Shown here piece by piece: positions 35,467 to 46,905 of a stretch of DNA of 64,000 nt. A program made the position numbers and the translations under genes. Numbering within the stretch: position 1 is the first letter of the stretch; each line of letters starts with the position of its first letter. The notes under the pieces were generated by a model. The model saw nothing but the letters and a program-made list of their open reading frames with translations. It searched no databases and was not told the DNA's origin. This DNA comes from Arabidopsis thaliana (lineage: Eukaryota; Streptophyta; Magnoliopsida; Brassicales; Brassicaceae), in the NCBI RefSeq assembly GCF_000001735.4, contig NC_003074.8:10416101-10480100 (forward strand), read 5' to 3'.

Positions 35467-38400
35467 ATGGCCGGAGCAGTAAGCCTTTGGCGGAGAGAGG
35501 CCGTGTTCTTGACGGCGATGCTGGCAGGCGAAACCAGCATCGTCGGACTAAGTACTCTGTTTAAGGTAGCAACTTCAAAGGGACTCAACATTTACCCTTT
35601 CCTCAGCTATTCTTATCTTCTTGCTTCTCTTCTCCTTCTTCCTTCTCTGTTCTTCACCAACAGGTTCAAATAACTTTAATCTTTCTATGACCATTCTTTT
35701 GTATAGATTTTTATTTAATTTGTATGTTTTAATACAGGTCAAGATCACTTCCTCCACTAAGTGCCTCAATACTCTCTAAGATTGGACTTCTTGGCTTTCT
35801 AGGGTAATATCCAAATACAACATTCCTTCTTCCAATATTTTTTATGAAATTATCATCCACTAAACTGTTGCTAATATATGATCTTTGGCTGAAAAAAATT
35901 CAAAACAAAAAAAGAACAGATCAATGTATGTTATTACAGGAGGCATAGGCATCGAATACAGCAACCCAACCTTAGCCTCCGCCATAGGCAATATTGTTCC
36001 TGCTCTTACCTTCATCCTCGCTGTTATCTTCAGGTTTTATTTTAATTCATTTTCCTAAAAGTTTTGCAGATTAATGTCTAACCATCGAGTCGACATTCTA
36101 ACAAAGTTTCTGGCATAATTAGGTTATTAGGCAACTTAAATTGGAAGTAGTTTCTTTAAATCAGTCACTTCAAATTAACTTGTCCGATGGTTTTAATTCA
36201 GTTCAACGCATTATGTTGCTAACCAATGCTTTTTTGCTATCAGCCGTCTTACTTAATATAGAACTTATGTTGCTAACCAATACTTTTTGCTATCAGCCGT
36301 CTTACTTAATATAGAACTTGAACTTTTTTTTCTACCAGATGTACATTTTCAAATATATTTATTTGGACCATTTAAGATATACTAATAATATATCTATGCG
36401 AGCAAAACGAACACTGTTAATTTTATCCGGGAAATTAAAGACAATAGATTCAAGAAAGCGGAATTTCTTAGTGGTCAAGATAAGCTCAAAGATCACTTCT
36501 AACTAGCTTGAGTAGCAAGTTCGGGTTTGTTGTAGAGTAAACTTAAGCCTAGGGTTCTTGAGTAGAGAATTGTGGACCCTTTGGTTGGCCTAGCTCCCTA
36601 TTTATACCTTCAGGGTGTCGGTTCTTCGATATGGCATGTTTCCATCATCTTCGGAGGAGAATATTTCCATTGTCCGATTTGTTACTTTTTGTGTAGATTC
36701 GAGTTTACCTTTCAAGATTTTCCTCTCTAGCTAGTACCTAGGTCGGTCTCCGAGGTAATCGAGGTCGAGCTAGTCAGGCTTAGGCCTCCAAATCAGATTC
36801 GCTATTGGACCAAGTAGTTCAAAATACTGAATGGTTTATTCTTGTTTAAAATCAGGTTAAGTACTGGATAGAGCTAATTAAATCACTCTCCTACAATATC
36901 CAATGCGCTATATAGTAATGTATAAGATCATAGTTTATATATATAACAATAACATATAGGTGATATCACGTACTTTATAAACATTTTACCTAACATGAAT
37001 AAATCTGCACGAAACTTTATTTGATTCATTAGATGTTTTCGTAAAAAATAGTTATTTAGGAAAAGTTTCGTGACCCCAAAACTAAACGAAATCATTCATG
37101 TTCAAATGATATGAAGTTAGCTTGTTACTACATCACTATAGCACAATCTTGTGGTCCAAATCTAACAAGGACGTTTGCGGTTTGCATGAATATAATAAAT
37201 TCATATAAACTGGTATTTCTGTAATCATTTCTATTGGAATAAAACGTAACACAATCAATGTCAAATTTTTAACAAAGGATGGAGAAAGTATCATTCAAAG
37301 AAAGGAGCAGTGTAGCCAAAGTGATGGGGACGATACTGTCACTAATAGGCGCATTTGTGGTGATTTTCTACCACGGTCCACGTGTCTTTGTCGCATCTTC
37401 TCCACCATATCTAAACTTCCGTCAGCTTTCTCCACCGTTGTCATCGTCAAAGTCTGATTGGCTCATCGGAGGAGCTATTCTTACCATACAAGGCATCTTC
37501 GTTTCTGTTTCTTTTATTCTCCAGGTACACCACTTTTTATAATAAAAATATAGTAGAAACTCTATAAATTAATACTCGATAAATTAATAAACACGATCAA
37601 TTAATAAATTATATCGGTTCTAAGTCGGGTCAATAGAAAAATTAACCAAAATCGATAAGATAATAAGATAATAAATTTTTTGAAATCTCTATGTAAAAAT
37701 ATGATCTTAATAATATCATAAATTAATAATCATAATATCTTAAGCATACTTTTTAAAATAATCTACTATAATATGAATTTAGTGTTGCTTGTCTTTTTTT
37801 AAAGTTTGAATCTTGTTGAACTTCATCTCTAATTTTCTTTTTATTGCATCAAAAACTCCTAGTGTTGTATTTTCGATATGCATCTAAAAGTTGTGAAGAG
37901 TTCTAAACGCAATAATTGTTTTCTTACGTGTCACTATTTCTAAAAGTTTCACATTATCGTCTTCAACTTCTTCATCAACATTATAGACAGAAATCACAAT
38001 TTCTTCTAAATATTCTAAATTTTTTAGTGTGCTTTATTTTCACCGGAATAGTCGAGTAAGCAATTGACATTTATTCTATCCAAAAAATATAGTGTTATAT
38101 TTTGCTTAAATATTTCTTTAAATTAATAAATATTAATTTATCTTATAAAATAATATCTATTAAATAAATTAATAAAATTTTATAGTCCCAACATTATTAA
38201 TTTATAGAGTTTATACTCTAGTTTCTAAACATGTATGAATGCATAGCAAACTAGACTGCTTGGAGAAAGCTACACAAATTGACGTGGTTTATATCTTCAT
38301 TTATTAAACATCATTTAATTTAATTTTAATGTTTATTGGATAGACACATATAATGAGAGAATATCCTGAAGCATTCACAGTCTCCATTCTCTACATTCTA

Positions 38401-38971
38401 TGTATTTCAATCGTGACCTCAATGATTGGACTAGTAGTCGAAAAGAACAACCCAAGCATTTGGATCATTCATTTCGATATTACATTGTTTACAATTGTTA
38501 CTACGGTATGTTATATATATGTTAAAGAAAATTATCAAAATATTTTCTTTTTGATCTTAACATTAATTTTATTTTATATGTGTAAACTATTTCAGGGAAT
38601 AATAACTTCAGTATACTATGTGATTCATTCATGGGCAATACGTCACAAAAGACCTCTATACTTAGCGATATTTAAGCCTCTGTCTATTTTGATAGCAGTG
38701 GTTATGGGGACCATTTTTCTCAACGATTCTCTCTATCTCGGATGGTATACTAATCAATAGTCTTCATACACATATCTATAAAGAAAAAAACCATTATGTT
38801 CATTTTTGATTTTGTCCTTCATTTTGCAGTTTGATTGGAGGAATTTTGATAACATTAGGCTTTTATGTTGTGATGTGGGGCAAAGCAAACGAAGAGAAGA
38901 ACAAGTTGTTATCATTTTCAGGAAAAGAGAAAACCCCTCTTCTATTGAGCGGCAAAAACGACCAAATTTAA
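35467..38971 (+). CDS. UMAMIT47: UMAMIT47, amino-acid transporter (EamA/MtN21)
   Basis: AT3G28080 by recognition. Exons 35467-35663, 35738-35803, 35920-36033, 37278-37524, 38344-38505, 38596-38744 and 38830-38971 give 358 aa. It is very close to UMAMIT46 throughout ([69 protein letters not shown]). The signature segment has [10 protein letters not shown] where the paralogues read [10 protein letters not shown]. Intron 3 (36034-37277) holds an LTR remnant and a 54-bp duplication, and intron 4 (37525-38343) holds an Emigrant MITE, which explains its unusual length. Confidence 0.93.
36211..36319. repeat. Tandem duplication, 54 bp x 2
   Basis: Units 36211-36264 and 36265-36319 share TTATGTTGCTAACCAAT, CTATCAGCCGTCTTACTTAA and TATAGAACTT. 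They lie in UMAMIT47 intron 3. Confidence 0.85.
36420..36880 (-). mobile_element. LTR-retrotransposon LTR remnant in UMAMIT47 intron 3
   Basis: The segment is less A+T-rich than the surrounding intron. On the minus strand it contains a good TATA box, GGTATAAATAGGGAG (about 36593-36608), followed by leader-like sequence with AACCCTAGGC and ending around 36430. This arrangement (TATA box with transcribed leader inside an isolated block) is typical of a solo LTR. I could not find both TG...CA ends or a target duplication, so it is partial. Confidence 0.45.
37551..38218. mobile_element. Emigrant-type MITE in UMAMIT47 intron 4
   Basis: The 668-bp element has a left end TAGTAGAAACTCTATAAATT and a right end AATTTATAGAGTTTATACTC, degraded forms of the Emigrant inverted repeats seen at 16440, with TA on each side. 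The interior is again TAAATTAATA-rich. It lies wholly within the intron in a non-splice-disrupting position. Confidence 0.75.
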
Positions 38972-40050
38972 ATGAAAAAAAATTTATAATCAAAGGAGTT
39001 ACAAACTCTGAAATAGTCTCTTATATACATAGCGTGCAAACTATTAGTGTATACTGTGTATTGCTTTGTATATAACTTAGAAAATGACTATCTAATTGTT
39101 TTTTAAGTTACGGGTACGTAACGACTATCTAAATTCGTTAGATCACGACATCTAACGAATTTTGGTCGATTTTAAGTAGTATCGATTTAAAGATTTGTAA
39201 GTTAATTAAGCAGCCAAATAGAGGCATTGGAAAACAAATGAAAATATTTCTGATAGTAACACTGGAGAGGTAGGACGAGGTAGGATCAATACATGGTCAA
39301 CCATTTGCTTAAGAAATGACTACAAAAGAAAATATATATTTTTACAAGAGAGATTAAATGGTTTGTTAACATGATCATGTGAGTTTGGTGAACGGTTTTA
39401 TAGAAACAGAAACACTTTCTTTAAAATTCTTGCATTATCGGTTTTTACTATCACTATATTGTAAGTTTTGCAACAATAATGATCTTTAAGAAAGAAAAAT
39501 TGTACTGATACTTTTAATTTTTTTTTAAGTTTCTTTGAACCTAGCATGTATAGAGTGGTTGGGAAAAGGAAACAAAGGTGTAGCTTTTTGATTTCTTTTG
39601 TTCCTTGTACTACAAAATTCATACATAAATTCTCAAATTCTAGAGAGAGATTAAATACTGAGTTAACACTTTTCCTCAACTCCAACATATGGAAACTTAA
39701 ATTGATGTTTTAGGTTCGATTAGTAACACAAAATATTATGTATTTTACCAAAAAAAATAAATGATAAAGAATACCATATTAATTAAAAATGATATAAAAT
39801 AACGATAAAATATCAATATTAAAATGAAAATACAGTCTTATGTCCTTTTTAGTGCCGTTTTATGATTGGTAAAAACGATAAATCTTATTCATTTTTCACC
39901 AAAAGAATAAAGAATATTATAAAGTCAACAAACGATAATTATTGGACCTACATAATGCTATTCTTTATATTTGTAACATCAAGAAAAGCAACAAAAAGAT
40001 AATGAATTAAAGAATCACATTTCATACAACCTTTCTATCATTTTCCAATA
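38972..40050. other. UMAMIT47/45 intergenic region
   Basis: 3' flank of UMAMIT47, a hairpin at 39131-39162 (listed separately), and the upstream region of UMAMIT45 with the paralogue-shared block ATTATTGGACC(T/C)AC at about 39938. No gene. Confidence 0.45.
39131..39162. repeat. Perfect 13-bp inverted repeat (hairpin)
   Basis: Arms AAATTCGTTAGAT (39131-39143) and ATCTAACGAATTT (39150-39162) with a 6-base loop CACGAC. It lies 160 bases after the UMAMIT47 stop, so it may be near the transcript end. Confidence 0.85.
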
Positions 40051-43000
40051 ATGGCCCGGACAGTAAGTCTCTGGCGGAGAGAGGCCGTGTTCTTGACGGC
40101 CATGCTGGCGACAGAAACCGGCGTAGTCGGAATAAGTACTTTGTTTAAAGTAGCAACTTCAAAGGGACTCAATCTTTACGCTTTCCTCGGCTATTCTTAT
40201 CTTCTTGCTTCTCTCCTTCTTCTTCCTTCTCTGTTCTTCACCGACAGGTTTCTAGTAACTTTATGAGTTTATTTTCATAAACATTTGGTGGTATTGATTT
40301 CATTTATTTATTTTTTGTTTTTCTTTACAGGTCAAGATCACTTCCTCCACTAAGTTTGTCAATACTTTCTAAAATAGGACTTCTTGGATTGCTAGGGTAA
40401 AAACTCTTACTAACGCAATCTTTTTTCCAATCTTAAGTATGAAATTATGTTCCTATTTGCTAAACATGTGATTTTTTGGTGGACAATCTAATAAATGGTT
40501 TTGGCTGACAATAAAAATGAACAGATCAATGTATGTGATCACAGGATACATAGGCATCGAATACAGCAGCCCAACCTTAGCCTCTGCCATTAGCAATATC
40601 ACTCCTGCTCTTACCTTCATCCTCGCCATTATCTTCAGGTTTGATATCTATATTTTTTTTTCCAATTATTTGCAGATTTCAGATTGTTCTAAAAGCAAAC
40701 TATTCTAGTTCAGGTGTCGAAATCGAAACATTTTCTTTCCCGGGCACAATTGGCTAAATAAGTCAACTTAAAATTGAATATTGTTTTTTTAGTTCACCAA
40801 ATTAAGTTTTTTAAAGTCGGGTCATGTTACTATGTTAGGTTTTACAAACCAATATATTTTGCTAACCAAGCTTTTCCTAATTTGGTAATTCCTAGTTGCC
40901 CTATGCGGCTATGCTACCCACTATCTCAGATAAATATACTGTATAAACGTACTGTATAGTGAATTAGGTAAACGACGAGTAGTGAAAATTTAATTATAAA
41001 TAAATCCAACTCTTTAATTATATCATTACGTTGCATTAAACAACCACAGTAAACATAATAAATTGTTATTGAAGCGCAATATTCTCCGTTATAAATAAAC
41101 GTATTGATTAGTAATACTCTTATGTTTCTTATTAATTAATATTTTAGGAAAAAATTTGTTACTAAAAAATTGATTTTTAAGCTTTTTATTTAATATTAAT
41201 TATTTCTTATTGATAAATATTAAACTCCAAAATAAATAAAATATTATTGATTTTGAATTATTAAAAATATAAATCATAAAAAATAATACATTTATAATTT
41301 GTTTTTAATAGGTTTTCTTAATATGTGTATTTTTCCAAAAAATCAAATATTAAGAAATATTATCTTAAGGAGATTAGCAAAACTACCTTTTTTACTACTT
41401 TTTTGCAACAATACCTCTTTATGTTGTCCATTTTACAAAATATCTCTTTCCTTGAACAGAATGACCGAATTACTCTCATCTAATAGGAACATGTAATTGG
41501 AAACTGAAATTTTTCCGCCAAACTTTTTTTCTGCCAAAAAACAAATTTCCCGCCAATTTGTTTTTTTGTAACAATTTTTTTCTCAACTAAAATATGCTTT
41601 TAAAAATCCTTGTAAATATTTTTTGGCGGAAAATAGATTTACAAGGGATTTTAAAATGGTTTTAAAATATTTACAATGGATTTTAAAAGGGTTTTAAAAG
41701 ATTTACAAAGATATTAAAAGGTTTTAAAAAGATTTACAAGAGTTTTTAAAGGGTCTTTTTGTAAATTCTTTAAAAATCTTTTAAAAACCCTTGTACATCT
41801 TTTAAAACCCTTTTAAATCCTTTAAAAATCTCTTGTAAATCGTTTAAAACCCTTTTGAAATCCCTTGTAAATCTTTCAAAACACTTTTAAAACAATTTTA
41901 AATCCTTTAAAAATCTTAAAAAAAACTTTTGTAAGTCTTTTAAAACCCTTTAAAATCCCTTGTAAATCTTTTTAAGCCCTTTTAAAATTTCTTGTCAACA
42001 TTTTAAAACCTTTTTAAAATCCCTTGTAAATCATTTAAAACTCTTTTAAAATTCCTTGTAAATATTTTAAAACCCTTTTAAAATCTCTTATAAATCTTTG
42101 AAAACCCTTTTAAAATCCCTTGTAAATCTATTACCCACAAAAAAAAACTCTTTTTGCGGGAAAATGTTTTTTAAAAAAAAACTTTTGGCGGGAAAATATT
42201 TTGATTGGAAACTTTTGGCGAGAAATTTATTTTGAAATAGTTTAGGCGAAAAAAATATTAATATTTCATTTTATTAATCTAAAACAATTTTTAAATATGG
42301 ATAAAATGATAATTAAAAATTTAAAGAGAATAAAATTAAAATGGCTAAAAAATAAGGGTAAAGTTGAAAATGAACACCAAAAAAAGGATATTAGAAAGAA
42401 TTTTTCTATATCTTACTGTGAAATTTAGTACCCCAAAAGTAAAAAAGTAAGTTACTGTTACACATAAACTCCACAAAAAGGCTTGCATATAAACGTTGGT
42501 AAATAAATCATAAATGTCAGCATCCCTGTTTGTTTGAAAAAAAAAAAAAAACTGTTTGTTTGCATTTCAACAAGATGCGTATGAATTCTTCTTTCTTTGA
42601 CTATTTATACCTTTCTTTTTATTTTGGAATCCATAAAATATAACACAAATTTTTAATTTGTGGATAAAGAATGGAAAAAGTATCTTTCAAAGAAAGGAGC
42701 AGTGTAGCCAAAGTGATGGGGACGATATTGTCGTTAATAGGCGCACTTGTTGTGGTTCTCTACCATGGTCCACGTGTCTTTGTTGCATCTTCTCCGCCGT
42801 ATATAAACTTCCGTCAGCTTTCTCCGCCGTTATCATCTTCAAATTCAGATTGGCTCATCGGCGGAGCTCTTCTTACCATAAGAGACATCTTTGTTTCTGT
42901 TTCTTTCATTCTCCAGGTACAAATTTTTGTTCTTATACATAATAGAAATAATACAAAGTGTTGGATATGTTCCATGCAAAAGAGACTAATTTTGTTATCG

Positions 43001-44713
43001 GAGGCAGAATTTTTAAAATACAACAGACTTAACCGAGGAAAATTAGTTCAACCGTAAACCCACTGGATCCTCGAACCTAGGCCAAATAGAGAATCTAACT
43101 TGAAAACAAAAACCCGTAAAGAATTACCCCATACCAGCAAAACTCATGTGCTATCACAAAACAACGTACCATCAAATTCTAGGTTAATCAATAGATGATG
43201 GCAGGCCTGGCCCGCCAATAAAGCAGGAAAGCAACTGTTTTAAACCACACAATGTAGTCTAGTGGTTAGACTTTCTATAACTTAGTCCCGATTCACAAGT
43301 TCGAGCTTTTACTAATATTATTTGCTCTATTTGTTTTTGCATTCCTTTTCATCCTTTTTTTCTTTTTCCAATCCACATATTTTAGTTATGTTTGAGGCCA
43401 CTTAAAGTTAAGGACCGGCCCTCGATGATCGAGTTGGTCATAGACCAATCACTATTTACTTACCTATAGAAGAAAACTCTCAACCATAAACATTGGATGT
43501 TAAAACTAGATATAGGCATACAGGAAGAGGCGGCCATGGGGTCAAGCAAGACAAGCATGTTTGAAGTCGAAATAAATAAATATATATATATGTAAGAGTA
43601 TGATAAAGTGACTAATAAGGTGTCAAGTGGTCCGTTTAACGTCCAATAGGTTTGACCATTTGGACCATTTTTTTTTTGGGGTTTAATGAACGGTCCATAA
43701 TGGTTTATGGTCCAAAAACTTGTCCAAATCCATGAAGGATAACCATGTCCATTGGATATGTCCATGGTCGTCCATTACTGTACAAGCTTCCTGTTTGATT
43801 CAAATTCATCTCAATTCATCTCAACCGCATGATAGTGTTGGATTCTAAGAGTACTAATATCAGTGATATGTGCGAAGTTGGAGTCCCATTATAACCTTTT
43901 GCCGAAAATATATAATTTTTCACTAATAAGAGGCCCTAGTAATTATTGTTTTGCTTGGAGTCATGAAACTCGTAAAGCCAGCTCTGGAAATAGCTGGGGT
44001 TTTGAAGTTAATCAACTATCTTCATACATCAAATATCAAATTTTGTTTTTTGAAAGAAGGTTGAACATGCATATATAATTTCAATGTTTATTCTATAAAA
44101 TGTATTTGGCCAGGCAAAAATAATGAGTACATATCCAGCAGCATTCACAGTCTCCTTCCTCTACATTGTATCGGTTTCAATCGTGACTTCAATGATTGGA
44201 CTAGTAGTGGAAAAGAACAATCCAAGCGTTTGGATCATTCGATTTGATATTACTTTGATAACAATTGTAACTATGGTACGTTGTACATAATTTTAAAAGA
44301 TTACCAATATATTTACTTTTGATCTTAACCTAGTATTTTATAAAACATTTCAGGCAATAATTACTTCAGTATACTATGTGATCCATTCATGGACAGTACG
44401 TCACAAAGGACCTCTATACTTAGCGATATTTAAGCCTTTGTCGATTTTAATAGCGGTGGTTATGAGCGCAGTTTTTCTCAACGATTCTCTCTATCTCGGA
44501 TGGTATGTGATCACTCATCAATTGTCTTCATTAATTATACACATTTATAAACAAAAACATTTTCAAGCTTTTGCTTCATTTTGCAGTTTGATAGGAGGAC
44601 TATTGATAACGTTGGGGTTTTACGCTGTGATGTGGGGTAAAGCAAACGAAGAGAAAGATCAATTGTTGTTAGTTTCAGGAAAAGAGAGAACCCCTCTTCT
44701 ATTGAACGGCTAA
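40051..44713 (+). CDS. UMAMIT45: UMAMIT45, amino-acid transporter (EamA/MtN21)
   Basis: AT3G28100 by recognition. Exons 40051-40247, 40331-40396, 40525-40638, 42670-42916, 44114-44275, 44354-44502 and 44587-44713 give 353 aa, all junctions in frame. Family motifs: [35 protein letters not shown], central [44 protein letters not shown] and tail TPLLLNG. Exon lengths 2-6 are identical to UMAMIT44, 46 and 47. Intron 3 (2.0 kb) contains a foldback/tandem-repeat insertion and intron 4 (1.2 kb) a SINE-like fragment, making this the longest gene of the cluster. The VANDAL-type element starts 175 bases after its stop codon. Confidence 0.93.
41340..42420. mobile_element. Foldback element with inverted tandem arrays
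   Basis: About 41634-41750 carries a 30-34-bp unit read as GATTTACAAGGGATTTTAAA; 41770-42130 carries many copies of the same unit inverted (TTTTAAAATCCCTTGTAAAT). Outside these arms lie matching flanks: TTTCCGCCAA and TTTCCCGCCAATTTG on the left, TTTTGGCGGGAAAAT and TTTTGGCGAGAAAT on the right. The outer sequences (ACTACCTTTTTTACTACTTT left; AAGGGTAAAGTTGAAAATG right) resemble non-TIR Mutator-like ends. It codes for nothing. It sits in UMAMIT45 intron 3 and could form a long hairpin in the unspliced transcript. Borders are approximate. Confidence 0.65.
43255..43330 (+). mobile_element. tRNA-derived SINE-like fragment
   Basis: A-box-like TAGTCTAGTGG (43255-43265) and B-box-like AGTTCGAGCTT (43298-43308) have tRNA spacing, but there is no cloverleaf. 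It lies in UMAMIT45 intron 4. Tail and target duplication are unclear. Confidence 0.45.
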
Positions 44714-45662
44714 AATGGCCAAATTAGAATTAAAAATAAATTAGAACTAATTTACATATTCTTAGCCACACTTTTGGGTAATGTGTACATGTATATTACT
44801 ACTGTATTTCATGTTGCGCTTTGTTTATAACTTGAATAATTGTTTTAACCATGAAGTAAAGACACTCTATATCCATGGTTAGTAAATAAGGTAAATTGCG
44901 TACAGTAGCCGTTGACCCACTTTTAATTTCAAATTTTGACACTGTGGGCTGGGCATTTCATTTCTTAGCCATTCAGCCAAAAACTGACCAAAATGCCCTG
45001 ACGAAACTGAACCCGGTTTGTACGTACGGACCGCGTCGCTGGAATCCAAGAGAACCGGGTTTGTACGTACACTGTTCATCGACGAGAAATGCATTAAATA
45101 TTTTCTGGGTTTCGGCGAATTTGACACTTGAGATTGAAATTAAAATTTTTAAAAATTGGTTGGGCTCAGAAGTTTTTAATGCTAAAAAGTTTTGACAAAA
45201 CTAAAACTCATGATTACCTATTATAATATAGATTATATTGTAAGATATTTACATAATTGAGATTAGAATTCTGGGAAAAAAACGAAAATCAAAATTGTGT
45301 TACGGTGAAGAATCTGAAGTTTTTAGTTGCTGTTTTACAAAGTTTGAAGGATTGAAGGGGAGACAATCTGTGTTCTAGGTAAGAAATTCGTGTTAATCCT
45401 ATTAATTACACTTGAGAACGTGATATGAAAGTAATGATACGTTTTTAAAAATTTTTGAGTTCATAAATTGTTTTGTTGGAGATCTTTTTGTATTTGTAGA
45501 TATAAATGTAAGCTCTTTGATCTGTTTTGTTAAATTTATAAGTACATAAATTATTTTGTTAGAGATTCTTTTTGTCTTTGTTGACATAAATGAAAGCCTT
45601 CAAAAAGATCTGATTTTTTTGTATTTAATGTTGTTCTGACCTGAGGAATTTATGTTGCAGGT

Positions 45663-46727
45663 ATGGAGTTACCTGTATTAATTATGGTTGGTGAGTGGAT
45701 ATACAAAGAAGAAGGTTGGAAATTTGAAGCTGAAAAAGGAAGTTTCGGACGCTGTGTACGTATTACAGACACAACGACGTACACGGATTTGGCAAGTACA
45801 ATATGTGATGTTTTCAGCTATAAGTTTAGTGAATGGAACCCTATAATAAGTTACTGGATGCCTGGAAAGATGTCTAATATGATAGCAAGTAATCGCCCTC
45901 CAGTATATATTGAGAATCAAATCAGCATGGATACATTTATGTTGATTCGTAATGGCGATCCTTCTGTTAACTTGTTTGTGTCTTTTTACCCTATCGGCAA
46001 GGGAGGCCATACAGAGACAGAGGTTACAAATGTTGATGCAGCTCATAATTTTTACGAAGATATAAATGTAGATGAGGAGGATGACATAGATGAAGGTGAT
46101 GAGAATGAATATGAGGACGAGGATAATGAAGAGGACGAAGATATGGATGTACATGACGATGACACCGATGGTGAAAGCCGTGAAATTACCCTCGACCCTA
46201 CAGTAGACGGTAGTGAAGGTAGTGGCGGAGATTACGATTACAATAAATGGGGTGACATGATTGTGGAACAATATGGAAATGGTCATGTTGAGGAGGACGT
46301 CGTGAATGACACTCAACAAACCGTGGAACCCCCAAGGGAATTCACTCGTCTATTGGCATCGTGTACGTCGACGGGTACACATGTACCTCATGTAGAACCC
46401 ACTGGTGTTTTGGTTGACACTACACCAACCTCTGCTCCATCCCCGACGTGTCAACATGGTTTGTACCAATGTACGTACACTAGAGTCTGTGCAGAGGAGA
46501 CAAGATGCGAAGGTGAATTAGTTGAGCACACGGATGATATAGCTGAGAACGTAACTGGAGATGATGGTATAGTCGGATGGAGTATACGCGCTTTTGTGGT
46601 CAGGGTGTTTCAAAAATGCGTGGGAATAAATGAGTTCGACCTGGGTCTCATCTTGGCAGATAATCGAGTAATATTTCGCCAATGTGTTTATAACTTTTTT
46701 ACTTTCACATACCGTACATGTCACTAA
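45663..46727 (+). CDS. Truncated MULE transposase, N-terminal part
   Basis: The 354-codon frame encodes a domain of about 110 residues (GEWIYKEEGWKFEAEKGSFG ... ISYWMPGKM ... VNLFVSFYPIG) that resembles the plant all-beta domain at the N-terminus of Mutator-like transposases. An acidic linker (many Asp/Glu, residues about 138-175) and a segment like the MuDR N-terminal region (FDLGLILADNRVIFRQCVYNF, 322 onward) follow. The stop comes just where the DNA-binding and DDE catalytic domains should begin, and none is found downstream. An acceptor-like TTGTAG at 46741-46746 follows, so a short second exon to 46962 is possible. It is not a host gene. The product could bind DNA but could not cut it. 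Confidence 0.75.
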   Translation: MELPVLIMVGEWIYKEEGWKFEAEKGSFGRCVRITDTTTYTDLASTICDVFSYKFSEWNPIISYWMPGKMSNMIASNRPPVYIENQISMDTFMLIRNGDPSVNLFVSFYPIGKGGHTETEVTNVDAAHNFYEDINVDEEDDIDEGDENEYEDEDNEEDEDMDVHDDDTDGESREITLDPTVDGSEGSGGDYDYNKWGDMIVEQYGNGHVEEDVVNDTQQTVEPPREFTRLLASCTSTGTHVPHVEPTGVLVDTTPTSAPSPTCQHGLYQCTYTRVCAEETRCEGELVEHTDDIAENVTGDDGIVGWSIRAFVVRVFQKCVGINEFDLGLILADNRVIFRQCVYNFFTFTYRTCH

Positions 46728-46817
46728 TCATGATGATTTGTTGTAGGGAATGCGTTCCCGCATAGAGGCTACCATTAATCGTCGCCTTGCTTCATTTTAC
46801 TCTGGCCGTAATAATAT

Positions 46818-46905
46818 ATGCGTACACTATAGTAATGTGTACGTACACGGTAGTAATGTGTACGTACACCGGAGTAATGTGTACGTATACGGGAGTAATG
46901 TGTGT
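46818..46905 (+). repeat. 21-bp tandem repeat carrying GTACGTAC
   Basis: Units of 21 bp (AGTAATGTGTACGTACACGG plus one base) repeat three to four times. In the open frame 46750-46962 they encode a seven-residue repeat (SNVYVHG, SNVYVHR, SNVYVYG). GTACGTAC copies are at 46839 and 46860, with GTACGTAT at 46881. Confidence 0.85.

Noticed and set aside
36318..36506. 62-codon frame in UMAMIT47 intron 3
   Set aside because: It crosses the edge of the LTR remnant and has no family match.
45678..46319. 213-codon minus-strand open frame opposite the transposase ORF
   Set aside because: It is the complement of a GAT/GAA-rich acidic stretch, hydrophobic by composition; no family features.
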